DNA of 64,000 bases from Sulfobacillus thermosulfidooxidans DSM 9293 (GCF_900176145.1 NZ_FWWY01000001.1:1411819-1475818), one strand, 5' to 3'; positions 7,403 to 16,549 are shown, counted from the stretch's first letter. The notes: generated from the letters alone by a model not told the origin. Made by a program: numbers and translations.

Positions 7403-8308
7403 ATGGCTTCTCCGGTTCAGTGGCTTATTGATGCGGACACCTTCGAGGGCATCGAACGACTGGAAAAGGACTTGCGGGCATTGTTTGAGACAGTTGAACG
7501 CCGACTGTCGCGATTTCAGGAGGACAGTGAAGCCGTTTGGCTCAACCGGAATTTGGGGCAATGGATGAGCGTGTCGGACGTGCTGTATGCGGCTTTAGCA
7601 CTGAGTCATCGTGCATGGCGCCTCACCGGGGGACTGTTTGATCCCCGGATCATTACCGATCTCGAACGCTTAGGATATGTGGGGGTCGAGATTCCCCAGG
7701 GAGCCTATGCAAAAGCCCAGTGGCTTGAACGCAGACCTCGGTCACGCCAAGTCCGGTTAAATGCCCCAGTGGATTTTGGCGGCATTGGCAAAAGTTTAGC
7801 CGTATATTGGGGAGCCCGACTCATTACCCGCTATTTTATGGCAATCCACCAGCCTGTTCCTCCTATGCTCCTCAATGCGGGAGGCGACATGCAAATGCTA
7901 GGAGCCTCTGTTCCAGAACCTATGGGATGGCAGGTAGGGGTTGAGCATCCGGTGGTCCCCAATCAGATAGGGATGGTCTTAACCTTTCCCGTTTCCATGG
8001 CGGTTTGTACTTCATCCATTCGCATTCATCAGTGGTCACACCACGGAAAAAGAGTTCACCATCTCATTAATCCCTTGACCCATGAACCCGGTGGGGAGGG
8101 GATTCTTAGCGTAACTGTTGCGCACCACAGGCCGACCTGGGCAGAAGTTTGGAGCAAGGCATTGTTTTTACAGGGCGCTACAGGCATAGCGGATTTTGCC
8201 CATAAACGCCGTCTGTATGCCTGGTGGTTTACCGATGACGGTAAAGTTGGTGTCACTCACGATGCATGGCGTTACCTAACTTGGCTTCACCCAGCATTCA
8301 TGATCTAA
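7403..8308 (+). CDS. apbE: FAD:protein FMN transferase, ApbE family
   Basis: At least 301 residues. ApbE enzymes transfer FMN from FAD to a Ser/Thr of a target protein with Mg2+. Visible family motifs are TGGLFDP (75-81), DFGGIGKSLA (124-133), LLNAGGDMQMLG (156-167), and a C-terminal PTWAEVWSKALF, where the usual metal-binding Asp of the aDAlaTAlf segment is a Glu. ATG 7403 has no ribosome site, whereas AGAAGGAG at 7365-7372 is spaced 6 bases from an in-frame CTG at 7379, which would add eight residues (LIERCWRQ) where ApbE proteins normally start. No signal peptide or lipobox is seen, so the enzyme is predicted cytoplasmic. The two upstream TGAS proteins are the obvious targets. Confidence 0.85.
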   Translation: MASPVQWLIDADTFEGIERLEKDLRALFETVERRLSRFQEDSEAVWLNRNLGQWMSVSDVLYAALALSHRAWRLTGGLFDPRIITDLERLGYVGVEIPQGAYAKAQWLERRPRSRQVRLNAPVDFGGIGKSLAVYWGARLITRYFMAIHQPVPPMLLNAGGDMQMLGASVPEPMGWQVGVEHPVVPNQIGMVLTFPVSMAVCTSSIRIHQWSHHGKRVHHLINPLTHEPGGEGILSVTVAHHRPTWAEVWSKALFLQGATGIADFAHKRRLYAWWFTDDGKVGVTHDAWRYLTWLHPAFMI

Positions 8309-8678
8309 TTTTGCCATTCGCGATGATGTTATTACTTTCCCGTATAAACTGAGAAAGGCTGCTTAAGCAATGATCCGTGCTGTTTACGGTGTGCAGCCAT
8401 TGAGGCTTAATCCCGGTATTGCTCTATGCTGTGACATCTTGCGATGGGAGCTATTCTGTGGCGAGAGGAATCATCACGATTAACACCAAGCCAGGATCTG
8501 CCTTGTATTCGGGATGGAAACGGTGGCTCGTTTTTAACCCGCCAGGACGCGAAATTCACCCTATCAAATGGACTGAATGTTTGAGAAAATAGGGCTATAA
8601 ACCAAGACGTGAAGCAGGAGACCTTTGACTCGTATAACAACGGACCCGTCCAAGGACAAAAAGGGAGAATAAAATACC
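8309..8678. other. 370-base gap after apbE
   Basis: I see no gene, clear terminator or repeat. The MBL-fold gene downstream has its own ribosome site, and the promoter is probably in this stretch. Confidence 0.4.
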
Positions 8679-9338
8679 ATGTTTCGACCCGTATTGCCAA
8701 AAATTTGGCGCTGGGAAACACCGGATCCGAAAGATGATTGGATTATGGTTGGGCACTTAATCCAGGAAGAGCACCGGGTAATCATCATCGATCCGCCCAT
8801 GACACCGAACTTGCCCACCGATCTGCGGGTTTTGGGAGGGATCGAGGCGATTATTCTCACCACGCACGATCACACTCGGGGAGCCAGGTATTTAGCGGAA
8901 TATTTTCAGTGTCCTGTTTATGTTCCTGAGCAGGCCAGAGCGGAAACACTGCGTCGAGCTGGGCTCGAGCATGTGCACTTTTATGCGGAAGGAACTAGAT
9001 TGCCTGGGGGTATTCACGCGCTACGGTGTCAAGTACCGCAACCCATGTGGCAAGCAGACGATGCACCATATTTGGATGAAATGGCTTTGATCTTGCCATG
9101 CCAGGCGGTTGTTTGTGGAGATATTGCCATGGGCTCTTTGGAGCGGCATTTATGGGTCTGCCCTGAAGGCTTTAATCATCCTGCAGACAGTCAAAAAGTT
9201 GAAGCCGCTTTCCGTGTATTTGATCATGTTGTCCCTGCTGAAGTGACAACGTTGCTTGCGGGTCATGGGACAGATTTGGTGGGAACCTTGCAACAAGAAA
9301 TATTGAAACGGAAAAGTGGGGGATTTCCATCATCCTAA
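8679..9338 (+). CDS. Metallo-beta-lactamase-fold protein with degenerate metal motif
   Basis: A 219-residue protein; ATG 8679 follows AAAGGGAG. The sequence has the MBL-fold order: strand pair VIIIDPPM, then LTTHDHTRGARYLAEYF where HxHxDH is expected, VCGDIAMGS where the bridging Asp loop lies, and a last LLAGHGTDLVG with the C-terminal His. The first motif keeps two His but lacks the DH part, so metal content may be mononuclear or lost. Such proteins are usually hydrolases of thioesters, lactones or similar. It is on its own transcription unit. Substrate not determinable. Confidence 0.7.
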   Translation: MFRPVLPKIWRWETPDPKDDWIMVGHLIQEEHRVIIIDPPMTPNLPTDLRVLGGIEAIILTTHDHTRGARYLAEYFQCPVYVPEQARAETLRRAGLEHVHFYAEGTRLPGGIHALRCQVPQPMWQADDAPYLDEMALILPCQAVVCGDIAMGSLERHLWVCPEGFNHPADSQKVEAAFRVFDHVVPAEVTTLLAGHGTDLVGTLQQEILKRKSGGFPSS

Positions 9339-9816
9339 TTGTGCAGTCAGGTCGTTCCGACGAACATCACCTATGACACCTGGCAATGGTGTTCCTTGAC
9401 GGTACGTCCTCTCGCCATTGTTCGATTCTTTAGGCGAAATTACTTAAGCCTAATCACAATCGATGAAGGTTTTAAGATGAGGTTTCAATTTGTTCCGCGT
9501 GCTTTCCCACAGACCATGTTGACCCTTCATCCTTTGTGCCTACTGATTGATGTTTCGATATCGCAGTACTTTTAAACTCACTTAGTGGTCACTGGGATGA
9601 TTTGTGAGCACGTGGGCAGGCTATGCTAAGGTCCATCATATGTGTCTGAACGATTTAAAACCCTGTGAGTTGTGTCAACCTACACTTCGCAGTATGATAA
9701 ATTCAGACATCAGATGTCTGACGATACTGTCAAGTGTCGGAACATTCAATCGAATAAGAGCATTTTCTCCTGTACATGGGCAGACTTCCATTGATTTCAG
9801 ATGGGGAGGAAACATA
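9339..9816. other. 478-base gap before the MFS gene
   Basis: No believable gene. The main feature is a 19-base palindrome at 9703-9721, listed separately. Short open frames here lack ribosome sites. Confidence 0.45.
9703..9721. promoter_or_regulatory. 19-base palindromic operator-like site
   Basis: TCAGACATC and GATGTCTGA are exact inverted arms around a single A. It is 96 bases upstream of the MFS start, in the position of a repressor operator. The GntR-type regulator at 16568-17389 is one candidate binder; no second copy was found by eye near deoC. Confidence 0.45.
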
Positions 9817-10977
9817 ATGTCAGAAACACGAACGGCATTGCGCGAAGAACGGTGGACTGCCACCGATACCTGGTCGTTTTGGGCCTTCGGGCTCGGGATG
9901 TTGCTGGAAGCTTATATTTTTGGCATGGCGACGATCGCCACAGGATGGGTTCACATGCCGCCCAATTTGCGATCGTTACTACTGTCATGGGCGCCGTTGT
10001 GGTTGATTATTGGTATTGCTGTGGCAGGACCCTTATCGGATAAAGTGGGCCGCAAAAACACCTTTTATTTGACCATGGCATTATATGGATTAGGTGCGGT
10101 GGGTATTGTCTTCAGCTATTCATATGAATTGATTCTCTTGTTTTTGGCGGTGTTATTGTTTGCTGCGGGCGGTGAAATGAATACGATTATGGCGGCATCC
10201 CATGAAATGATGCCGAGTAAGCACCGCGGCAAAACCATGATGATGGAACTCAATTTTATCAATTTAGGCGGCTTTTTATTGGCCCTGGTTTCTTTGGTGA
10301 GTGCCTACAACTCGGTAGCCTTTCAACGCGGTATGATTGCTATCACCATTTTAGTCGTTTTATTTGTGTTATTTCTGGCTCGAAATCACACCCCCGAATC
10401 AATTCGGTGGCTGGAACAACGGGGTTTAATGGAACGCGCGCAACAAGAAGCCGCCAAGTATTATGGGGAAGACGAGTACCAAGTGCGTCAAGCTATCCGC
10501 CAACAAAATGAGGGTAAGCCAGTGGCTCAAGTCTCTTTAGCGGTGCGCTTATATGCGACGATTGCTATTGCATTTGCGGGAACGGCGGGATTTGGATTAA
10601 TGACTTATGTGTTAGGACCTAGTTACTTTAAGCATTATACGGCGATGATTCTATTGGTTGCTACCGGGGTCGGATTCTTTTCCGGATTCTTGGGCCTTTT
10701 GGCCGACAAGTGGAGTCGTAAAAGCATGCTGCTTTGGGGTTACGGGGGAACCTTTGTGATTACCGTCATCATTTATTTGACGGTTAATCAGTGGACCAAA
10801 ACCATTGCCTTGTTTTGGTTTTTACTGGTCGTATTGAACCTGTTTGTCAATATCAGTTATCTGACCGAAGATACGTTAAAAGCTGAAGTGTGGCCCACGA
10901 AAAGGCGTGGGACCTATACCGCCATTGTCCGTTTTATCAGTATCGGCCTCTATATTGTCACGATTTACATGAGCTAA
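9817..10977 (+). CDS. MFS transporter, cut short by an in-frame stop
   Basis: A 386-residue product with about eleven membrane segments. The MFS signature loop is seen as GPLSDKVGRKNTF between helices 2 and 3, repeated as GLLADKWSRKSML in the second half. ATG 9817 follows GGGAGGAA. MFS proteins of this type (sugar or organic acid symporters) carry twelve helices. Here TAA at 10975 ends the protein, but the same frame continues with a clean helix and basic tail up to 11112. Position upstream of the deo operon suggests import of a nucleoside, deoxyribose or related compound; the substrate is inference. Confidence 0.85.
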   Translation: MSETRTALREERWTATDTWSFWAFGLGMLLEAYIFGMATIATGWVHMPPNLRSLLLSWAPLWLIIGIAVAGPLSDKVGRKNTFYLTMALYGLGAVGIVFSYSYELILLFLAVLLFAAGGEMNTIMAASHEMMPSKHRGKTMMMELNFINLGGFLLALVSLVSAYNSVAFQRGMIAITILVVLFVLFLARNHTPESIRWLEQRGLMERAQQEAAKYYGEDEYQVRQAIRQQNEGKPVAQVSLAVRLYATIAIAFAGTAGFGLMTYVLGPSYFKHYTAMILLVATGVGFFSGFLGLLADKWSRKSMLLWGYGGTFVITVIIYLTVNQWTKTIALFWFLLVVLNLFVNISYLTEDTLKAEVWPTKRRGTYTAIVRFISIGLYIVTIYMS

Positions 10978-11112
10978 TCTTATAGTTTGCATCAATATAT
11001 GTTGTTCAATCTCATTATTTGGGCCATTGGCCTCAGTGGCGCTTTGCTCTGGGCGTTTAAGGGCAATGAAACCGGTAAAGGGGCCAGTATCGAGTCGGCT
11101 TCGGGAGAATAA
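10978..11112 (+). pseudogene. In-frame remainder of the MFS transporter (helix 12 and tail)
   Basis: After the TAA at 10975-10977 the same frame encodes LHQYMLFNLIIWAIGLSG then ALLWAFKGNETGKG, and ends with TAA at 11110. This is what the last MFS helix and cytoplasmic tail should look like. One base change from a sense codon explains the stop. Full length would be 431 residues. Confidence 0.7.
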
Positions 11113-11242
11113 GACGTGAACGGTCGGAACCTTTAAAGAAAGAGAAAGACGGACGGCAACAAACGTAACAATAGAATACGAACAACGTGGTGTCCTTGAT
11201 ATTTTTTGTTTTTTGGGTAGCCAGTGAAATGAGTAGTGTTAA

Positions 11243-11291
11243 ATCCGTGCCGATAGGAGAGCGAATCTGGACTTTCTGCTCTGACACGGAT
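11243..11291 (+). promoter_or_regulatory. Hairpin in the deoC leader
   Basis: ATCCGTG (11243-11249) pairs with CACGGAT (11285-11291), with a nested AGAGC/GCTCT stem inside. It lies about 105 bases before deoC and may be a terminator-like or regulatory element between the MFS and deo units. No known riboswitch core was recognised. Confidence 0.3.
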
Positions 11292-11394
11292 GGTCGAATG
11301 CTATCGCGTGTCCCAAGAATTTAATCCCGGTGTTCATAGCCGTCATCCACCACCCTTTGGCAATGGGGCAACAAGAAAGTGAGGATATCCATTC

Positions 11395-12162
11395 ATGAAG
11401 TCTCAGATTACAGAAGCAACGATGAGATTAGAGCCCATCTTAAAAGAGGATGAAAAAGAACGGCTGGCCCATATTCATCGCGAGCCCTTGACATCTTTAC
11501 CTGCCCAAGGGAATTTGGCGGCATTTATTGATCATACCTTGTTAAATCCGGCTGCAACCCCTCGCGATATTATTCAGCTCTGTGAAGAAGCCGTGAATTG
11601 GCAAACGTATGCTGTTTGTATCAATTCCTGGCTTGTACCCACGGCTCAGAATATTTTACAGGGAAGTCCCGTAAAAATTGCTGCCGTAGTCGGTTTTCCG
11701 CTGGGCGCTAATGCGTCTTCAGTGAAAGCCTATGAAAGTGGTTGGGTTACCGATCAGGGCGCAGATGAAATTGATATGGTGATCAACCGCGGCGCGTTAA
11801 AAGCAGGCGCTTGGCGGCTTGTCATCGATGATATCCGGGCCGTTAGAGAACAAGCACCGCCACCTGTTATTCTCAAAGTCATTTTAGAAACAGCGGTCTT
11901 AACCTCAGAGGAAAAGATTATCGGTGCATTATGCAGTGTGGCGGCGGGAGCGGATTTTGTCAAAACTTCTACCGGATTTGACCGGGGTGGGGCGACTCGG
12001 GAGGATGTGCGCTTGCTTCGGGAGGTCGTGGGACGAGATATTGGCGTGAAAGCGGCCGGCGGGATTCACCGGAGGGAAGACGCCATGGCCATGATTATGG
12101 CGGGAGCAAGCCGTATTGGGGCGAGTCATACGCAAGAAATCTTACAGTCACACAATCAGTAA
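11395..12162 (+). CDS. deoC: Deoxyribose-phosphate aldolase
   Basis: A 255-residue class I aldolase that splits 2-deoxyribose 5-phosphate into glyceraldehyde 3-phosphate and acetaldehyde in the cytoplasm. Lys190 in GADFVKTSTGF is the Schiff-base residue, Asp127 (EIDMVI) and Lys219 (VKAAGGIH) form the proton relay. FIDHTLLNP marks the start of the barrel at about residue 44, so this protein has an N-terminal extension of about 35 residues compared with usual DeoC; an internal ATG at residue 10 does not remove it. The gene is first in a four-gene deo cluster and is followed 15 bases later by the phosphorylase. Confidence 0.95.
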   Translation: MKSQITEATMRLEPILKEDEKERLAHIHREPLTSLPAQGNLAAFIDHTLLNPAATPRDIIQLCEEAVNWQTYAVCINSWLVPTAQNILQGSPVKIAAVVGFPLGANASSVKAYESGWVTDQGADEIDMVINRGALKAGAWRLVIDDIRAVREQAPPPVILKVILETAVLTSEEKIIGALCSVAAGADFVKTSTGFDRGGATREDVRLLREVVGRDIGVKAAGGIHRREDAMAMIMAGASRIGASHTQEILQSHNQ

Positions 12163-12177
12163 GCCAGGAGGGTCATC

Positions 12178-13458
12178 ATGATTTCATTGATCGCCAAAAC
12201 ACGGGATGGAAAGCCGTTGTCGCATGAAGAAATTGATGAACTGGTCCAAGGCACTGTCACGGGCCTTTGGCCCGATTATCAGCTTGCGGCATGGCTCATG
12301 GCGGTATATTGCCGGGGTTTAAGTGAAGACGAAGTGTTTGCATTGACAGGGGCTATGGCCTTTACCGGGGCGCCTCCTTTAGAACCCTTAGGAATTGTGG
12401 ATAAGCACTCAACCGGCGGAGTGGGAGATAAGACGACGTTAGTGTTAGCCCCGGTTATGGCCGCTTTAGGCCTGCCTATGGCCAAAATGTCGGGACGGGG
12501 ACTCGGGCATACGGGCGGGACACTCGATAAACTCGAAAGTATCCCGGGATTTCGTACAGAACTCACCACCCAAGAACTGCGCCAACAAATGGATACCATT
12601 GGCGTGGCGGTAATAGCCCAATCCAAAGAGTTGGCACCGGCCGATAAACGGCTTTATGCCTTACGGGACGTGACGGCAACCGTCGATTCGATTCCTTTGA
12701 TTGCAGCCTCAGTGATGTCAAAAAAATTGGCGGGAGGCACCAAACACTTGGTGTTGGATGTTAAGGTGGGAAACGGGGCCTTTATGGCCCAGATTGATGA
12801 TGCCCGGCTATTAGCCCGCCTGATGGTGAAAATTGGCCATCACCATGATCGTCGCGTCAGCGCCTTGTTAACGACGATGAATCAGCCACTTGGCTTTGCC
12901 GTGGGCAATGCCATTGAAGTGAATGAGGCGGCTTTATGTCTCAAAGGGCAAGGACCATTAGACCTCCGGGAAGAAGTCATTCTCTTAGCCAGGGAGCTTG
13001 TGCATCTTGTGACACACGAGCCGTTAACCCAAGCGGAAGAACGCATCAGGCAAGTGATCGATAGCGGGCAGGCTTGGGAACATTTCGGACGTTGGATTCG
13101 GGCGCAAGGGGGCCAGTTTAACGCCGTCGAAGAGGGCTTGCCCTTAGCGCCCATCAAAAAAGAGTGGCGGGCAGAGAAAGCCGGAACGATAAGCGCTATC
13201 GATACCCGGGCTATTGGTGAAGTGGCGCTAAATTTGGGGGCAGGGCGAAAGAGATTGGATGATGCGGTCAATCCTCATGTCGGCCTTCTCTGTTATGCCA
13301 AAATTGGGCGCCATTTTGAACCCGGGGAGATCGTTGCCACCGTGTTTGCTGACAATGAGACTGAAGGGGATAGAGCTCTTAGAGATTTGCAAAAGGCCAT
13401 GACATGGGGAGATGGTCCTTTAGTGCCCCAACCCTTAGTTTTAGACCGCATTCATTAG
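12178..13458 (+). CDS. pdp: Pyrimidine-nucleoside phosphorylase
   Basis: A 426-residue enzyme of the thymidine/pyrimidine-nucleoside phosphorylase family (DeoA/Pdp), cleaving nucleosides with phosphate to base and (deoxy)ribose 1-phosphate. Family signature seen: KHSTGGVGDKTTLVLAPVMAALG (about residues 80-102) and SGRGLGHTGGTLDKLESIPGF, with VMSKKLAGG later. The C-terminal domain is complete. ATG 12178 follows CAGGAGGG. Products pass to DeoB and DeoC encoded alongside. Length and motifs fit Gram-positive Pdp, which accepts both uridine and thymidine, better than E. coli DeoA; specificity is inference. Confidence 0.93.
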   Translation: MISLIAKTRDGKPLSHEEIDELVQGTVTGLWPDYQLAAWLMAVYCRGLSEDEVFALTGAMAFTGAPPLEPLGIVDKHSTGGVGDKTTLVLAPVMAALGLPMAKMSGRGLGHTGGTLDKLESIPGFRTELTTQELRQQMDTIGVAVIAQSKELAPADKRLYALRDVTATVDSIPLIAASVMSKKLAGGTKHLVLDVKVGNGAFMAQIDDARLLARLMVKIGHHHDRRVSALLTTMNQPLGFAVGNAIEVNEAALCLKGQGPLDLREEVILLARELVHLVTHEPLTQAEERIRQVIDSGQAWEHFGRWIRAQGGQFNAVEEGLPLAPIKKEWRAEKAGTISAIDTRAIGEVALNLGAGRKRLDDAVNPHVGLLCYAKIGRHFEPGEIVATVFADNETEGDRALRDLQKAMTWGDGPLVPQPLVLDRIH

Positions 13459-13522
13459 AGAGGGTTCATCTCTTGGGGCTCGGGAATGAGACGATCATCA
13501 TGAGGATAAGGGGAGACAGCTT

Positions 13523-14422
13523 TTGCGCATTGTACTGCTTGTCATTGATTCAGGAGGCATTGGCGCCGCGCCAGATGCTGACCGCTTTGGGGATCAGGGC
13601 GCCAATACCATAGGCCATGTCGCGCAAAACACGCCACAATTTTCCTTGCCGCATATGGCTGCCATGGGATTAAATAGATTGGTCGCCTTACCCGGCGATG
13701 ACAGTGTGCCATTACAAGGTGTGGCCTTTCCTATGATCCCCCTAGCCAATGGTAAAGATACGCTCGCGGGGCATTGGGAAATGATGGGTATTACCATTGG
13801 TGAACCTTTTCAGACATTTCCCCAAGGATTTCCTGATCCTATTCTGAGCCTCTTAGAACGGGTCATCGGCCGTCCCATTTTAGGGAATGAAGTCGCCTCG
13901 GGTACGGAAATTATTGCTCGGCTTGGCGAGAAACATTTACAGACAGGATACCCGATTGTCTATACCTCAGCCGACAGCGTATTGCAAATTGCGACGCATG
14001 AAGAGATTATTCCGCCACAATTGTTATATCATTGGTGTAACACCTTGCGACAGGTCCTCGATGAGGAGCATTACCGCATCGGACGGGTTATTGCCCGCCC
14101 GTTTACCGGAACACCGGAACACTTTGTCCGGACACCCAGGCGTCACGATTTTACTGTGAGGCCGCCAGGACCTACGGTTATTGACCATCTGGCCCAACAC
14201 GGCATTGAGACGACAGCCATCGGGAAAATTGGCGATATTTTTTCAGGCCAGGGATTTCGCCGGCATATTGTGACGAACTCGAACCGCGATGGGTTGGAAA
14301 AGACGTTAAGCGCTTTAGACCGGGACCCAGATGGCAATGAATTCATTTTCACAAATTTGGTGGAGTTTGACTCCCATTTTGGGCACCGACGCGACGTGTT
14401 GGGATATGCTCAGGCATTACAA
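13523..14422 (+). pseudogene. deoB: Phosphopentomutase, 5' part, interrupted by an insertion sequence
   Basis: This is the first 300 codons of deoB, from TTG 13523 (behind GGGGAG) to the target duplication TTACAA. Motifs: VIDSGGIGAAPDAD (metal site and start), KDTLAGHWEMMG, and FTNLVEFDSHFGHRRD. DeoB interconverts (deoxy)ribose 1- and 5-phosphates and links Pdp to DeoC. The frame runs 31 codons into the insertion sequence before stopping at 14515, so any product would lack the C-terminal metal ligands. Joining codon 300 to 16286 restores a 387-residue protein, the normal length for the family. Confidence 0.92.
14417..14422 (+). repeat. Left target-site duplication TTACAA
   Basis: TTACAA here and at 16280-16285 flanks the insertion; one copy belongs to the original deoB codons TTA CAA. 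Confidence 0.85.
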
Positions 14423-16279
14423 CACGTATTTCGCACCCTTTGGTACGTGGTTTGGGCATTTTTTTTATTCCCGTTTCGGAGGGTTGGGGGGCTCCGTATA
14501 CACGGTCTCGGGTAACGCTAAGGCCTCCAAAATGGCCAAAAATGTCGCCTGAAAGCGTTGCGGTACGGCGACTTGCCGCGCCCCTGACGGCAACGGAATC
14601 ACCTGGACGGAATGGAGGTGTCGGATGATTTCGTGGCCCGTCGGGTGCGTGAGCACCCGCCGCGCCGGCGAGGGAATGGACACGGCACTGCGGCGCGCGC
14701 GCCGCTCCATCACACTATATAACAAGCACGCCATCAGGAGCACATAGCCTAACGCTTCCACCCGTTCGGGCTTTTTCACAAACAAGGCATCCACAAACAA
14801 CGGATCTTTCAAAAAGTGGAAATGGCGTTCACAGTGCACTTGCCCTTTATATTCCTGCAAGAGGGCACGCGCGTCCCAGTCGCGGCGATCTAACGGGGTG
14901 ATCAACACGAAGGTGGCCTGGCGTTCCCATTCGCGTTGCCGTTGGGCGGCGTTCACCGCGCCGATGGTGGCCGTGACGCGCCACCCGATTTTGGTCTGGG
15001 GTTCCTCCGTTTTCGGCGGTCGGCCCCGGCGGCTACCGGGGGAGGCGCTGCACTTCTTCATGGAGGGTCGTCTCCACCGCAAACCACGCAGTTTCGCGGC
15101 GGGCTTGCCACTGGCGGGCCGCCTGAGCGGCGTCCTCGCGACAGTCATAGAGCGTCTGGGACAGGACGTGGGCGGCGTCGGCCAAGGCTTTGCGGGCGTT
15201 GGCGATTTGCTGATCCAGGGTTTTTTCTTTGTGGGTCTCCAGCCGGGAAGATCGGTAGACGACCAGCCGATAGGGCACGTCATCGATCATAGCCTGTTGC
15301 TCGGAGGCCCAATACTCCGCCGCGTCGCGGCGGGCGGCGACCGACCCGAGGAAGGTCCAGGCATCTTGAGCCCACGCCGTCTCTTTCGCGGTCTGCGCCA
15401 CGGCAAATGTCGAAGGACACCGCGAGATGAAGCGGAGGTTGGCCTGACGCAGGCCGGCGAGATTGGGCTTCGTGACTAAGGACGAGTCGGCGACATAGAT
15501 CACATCGTGAAGCTCTTGGGGCGAAAAGGCGGCCACTAACTCCTCAATCATCCGGCGATTGAGGGTTTTGTCCGAGGTATTGCCCGAGGCCACCGACCCA
15601 AAGCGCAAGACCCCTTCCCCATTCACAAACACCGTTAAGAGCACTTGTTTGAGATCGGGGCGCCGATCTTTCGAATGGCCGCGCCGGGGCATCGCACGGG
15701 GAGGGACGGCGGCATCGTCGACCGCCGTGGGGTCGCAGGGCTCTGTGTCGTCTTCGGCGGACCGATAGGCCCCCTGCAACGATCGGGAGGTACTGTCCCA
15801 ATGCCCCGAACGCAGTTCAATCGCTTCTCGAGCATAAGCCTGCGCGGCTACCGCCGTAAACACCGCGGCGGGCCCGGCCTGAAACAGTTTATCCAACGCC
15901 CGCCCCAGCGCATCATCGGTAAAATCCGCGGCCGTACGGCCGCGCCCGAGCAACAAGGGCACATCCGTTTCTGCGAGACGATCCGGGACGCGATACAGAG
16001 GGGATTTGCCCGTCAAAATGTCGAGCACCATCGCCAAAATGCGTTCACCCGGCGATGTCCGACATTGCTGCGCATCCCAAACCAATAAGGTATTTAAGAG
16101 ATCCACGAATCCGATAGCATCCGCGATCCCGCGAATTACGGGCGCGGCGCCGACAACCCGACTGGGCAACTCGACAAGTTTCATAAAGAGAATATTCGAC
16201 ACGCGACCGCCAAATCCTTTGCGAGAACATTCCGTCTATAATTAATACTAAATGGAAAAATTTAGGTGCGGAAAACCTG
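14423..16279 (-). mobile_element. IS1634-type insertion sequence, 1857 bp, inside deoB
   Basis: Ends are imperfect inverted repeats: CACGTATTTCGCACC on the left and CAGGTTTTCCGCACC (reverse complement) on the right, 12 of 15 identical. It is flanked by a 6-base duplication TTACAA. The single transposase reads on the minus strand. Base composition is clearly richer in G+C than the flanking deo genes, suggesting a donor with higher GC. Family placement rests on the transposase layout, size and 6-base duplication. The element is related to the one at 38521-40324. Confidence 0.88.
14465..16202 (-). pseudogene. IS1634-family transposase, two frames
   Basis: The first frame runs from ATG 16202 to a TAG at 15033 (389 residues) and includes GRGRTAADFTDDALGRALD, HWDSTSRSL, GHSKDRRPDLKQVLLT and YVADSSLV, the DDE region around the first catalytic Asp residues. 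The rest (GRPPKTEE, ATIGAV, FVLITPLDRRDWDARALLQEYKGQ, HFHFLKDPLFVDALFVKKPERVEAL) is in the +1 frame down to 14465. The switch falls at a run of five C (CTC CCC CGG TAG); four C would give one 578-residue protein matching the intact copy at 38611. Either a one-base insertion killed it or +1 slippage makes the full enzyme. Confidence 0.82.
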
Positions 16280-16285
16280 TTACAA
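16280..16285 (+). repeat. Right target-site duplication TTACAA
   Basis: Second copy of the 6-base duplication generated by the insertion in deoB. Confidence 0.85.
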
Positions 16286-16549
16286 GAATTCGATGCGTTT
16301 ATTCCACGTTTTTGGGAGATCTTGAGGGGTGACGATCAGTTATGGATTACGGCGGATCATGGGTGTGACCCGACATTTACTGGCACCGATCATACCCGGG
16401 AAATGGTGCCATGGTTGGCCTATGGCCCTCGCTTAACGCCTTTTGTGGGTCAAGCCCGGGTAGGTCTTGGGGATATCGGTGCCACATTAACTGCTTTGTG
16501 GAATCTTCCTGGGGCTTTTTCAGGGCAGGTTGCTACAGCATTACTTTAG
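16286..16549 (+). pseudogene. deoB: Phosphopentomutase, 3' part
   Basis: The last 87 codons of deoB, in frame with the 5' part when the insertion is removed. It starts EFDAFIPRFWEIL and includes the alkaline phosphatase-superfamily metal motif ITADHGCDPTFTGTDHTREMVPWL. Without its own start it is not expected to give an active enzyme. Confidence 0.92.

Noticed and set aside
7383-7568. Alternative small frame at the start of apbE
   Set aside because: Overlaps apbE in another frame and has no coding resemblance.
14898-16245. Several plus-strand open frames inside the first insertion sequence
   Set aside because: High-GC antisense shadows of the transposase.
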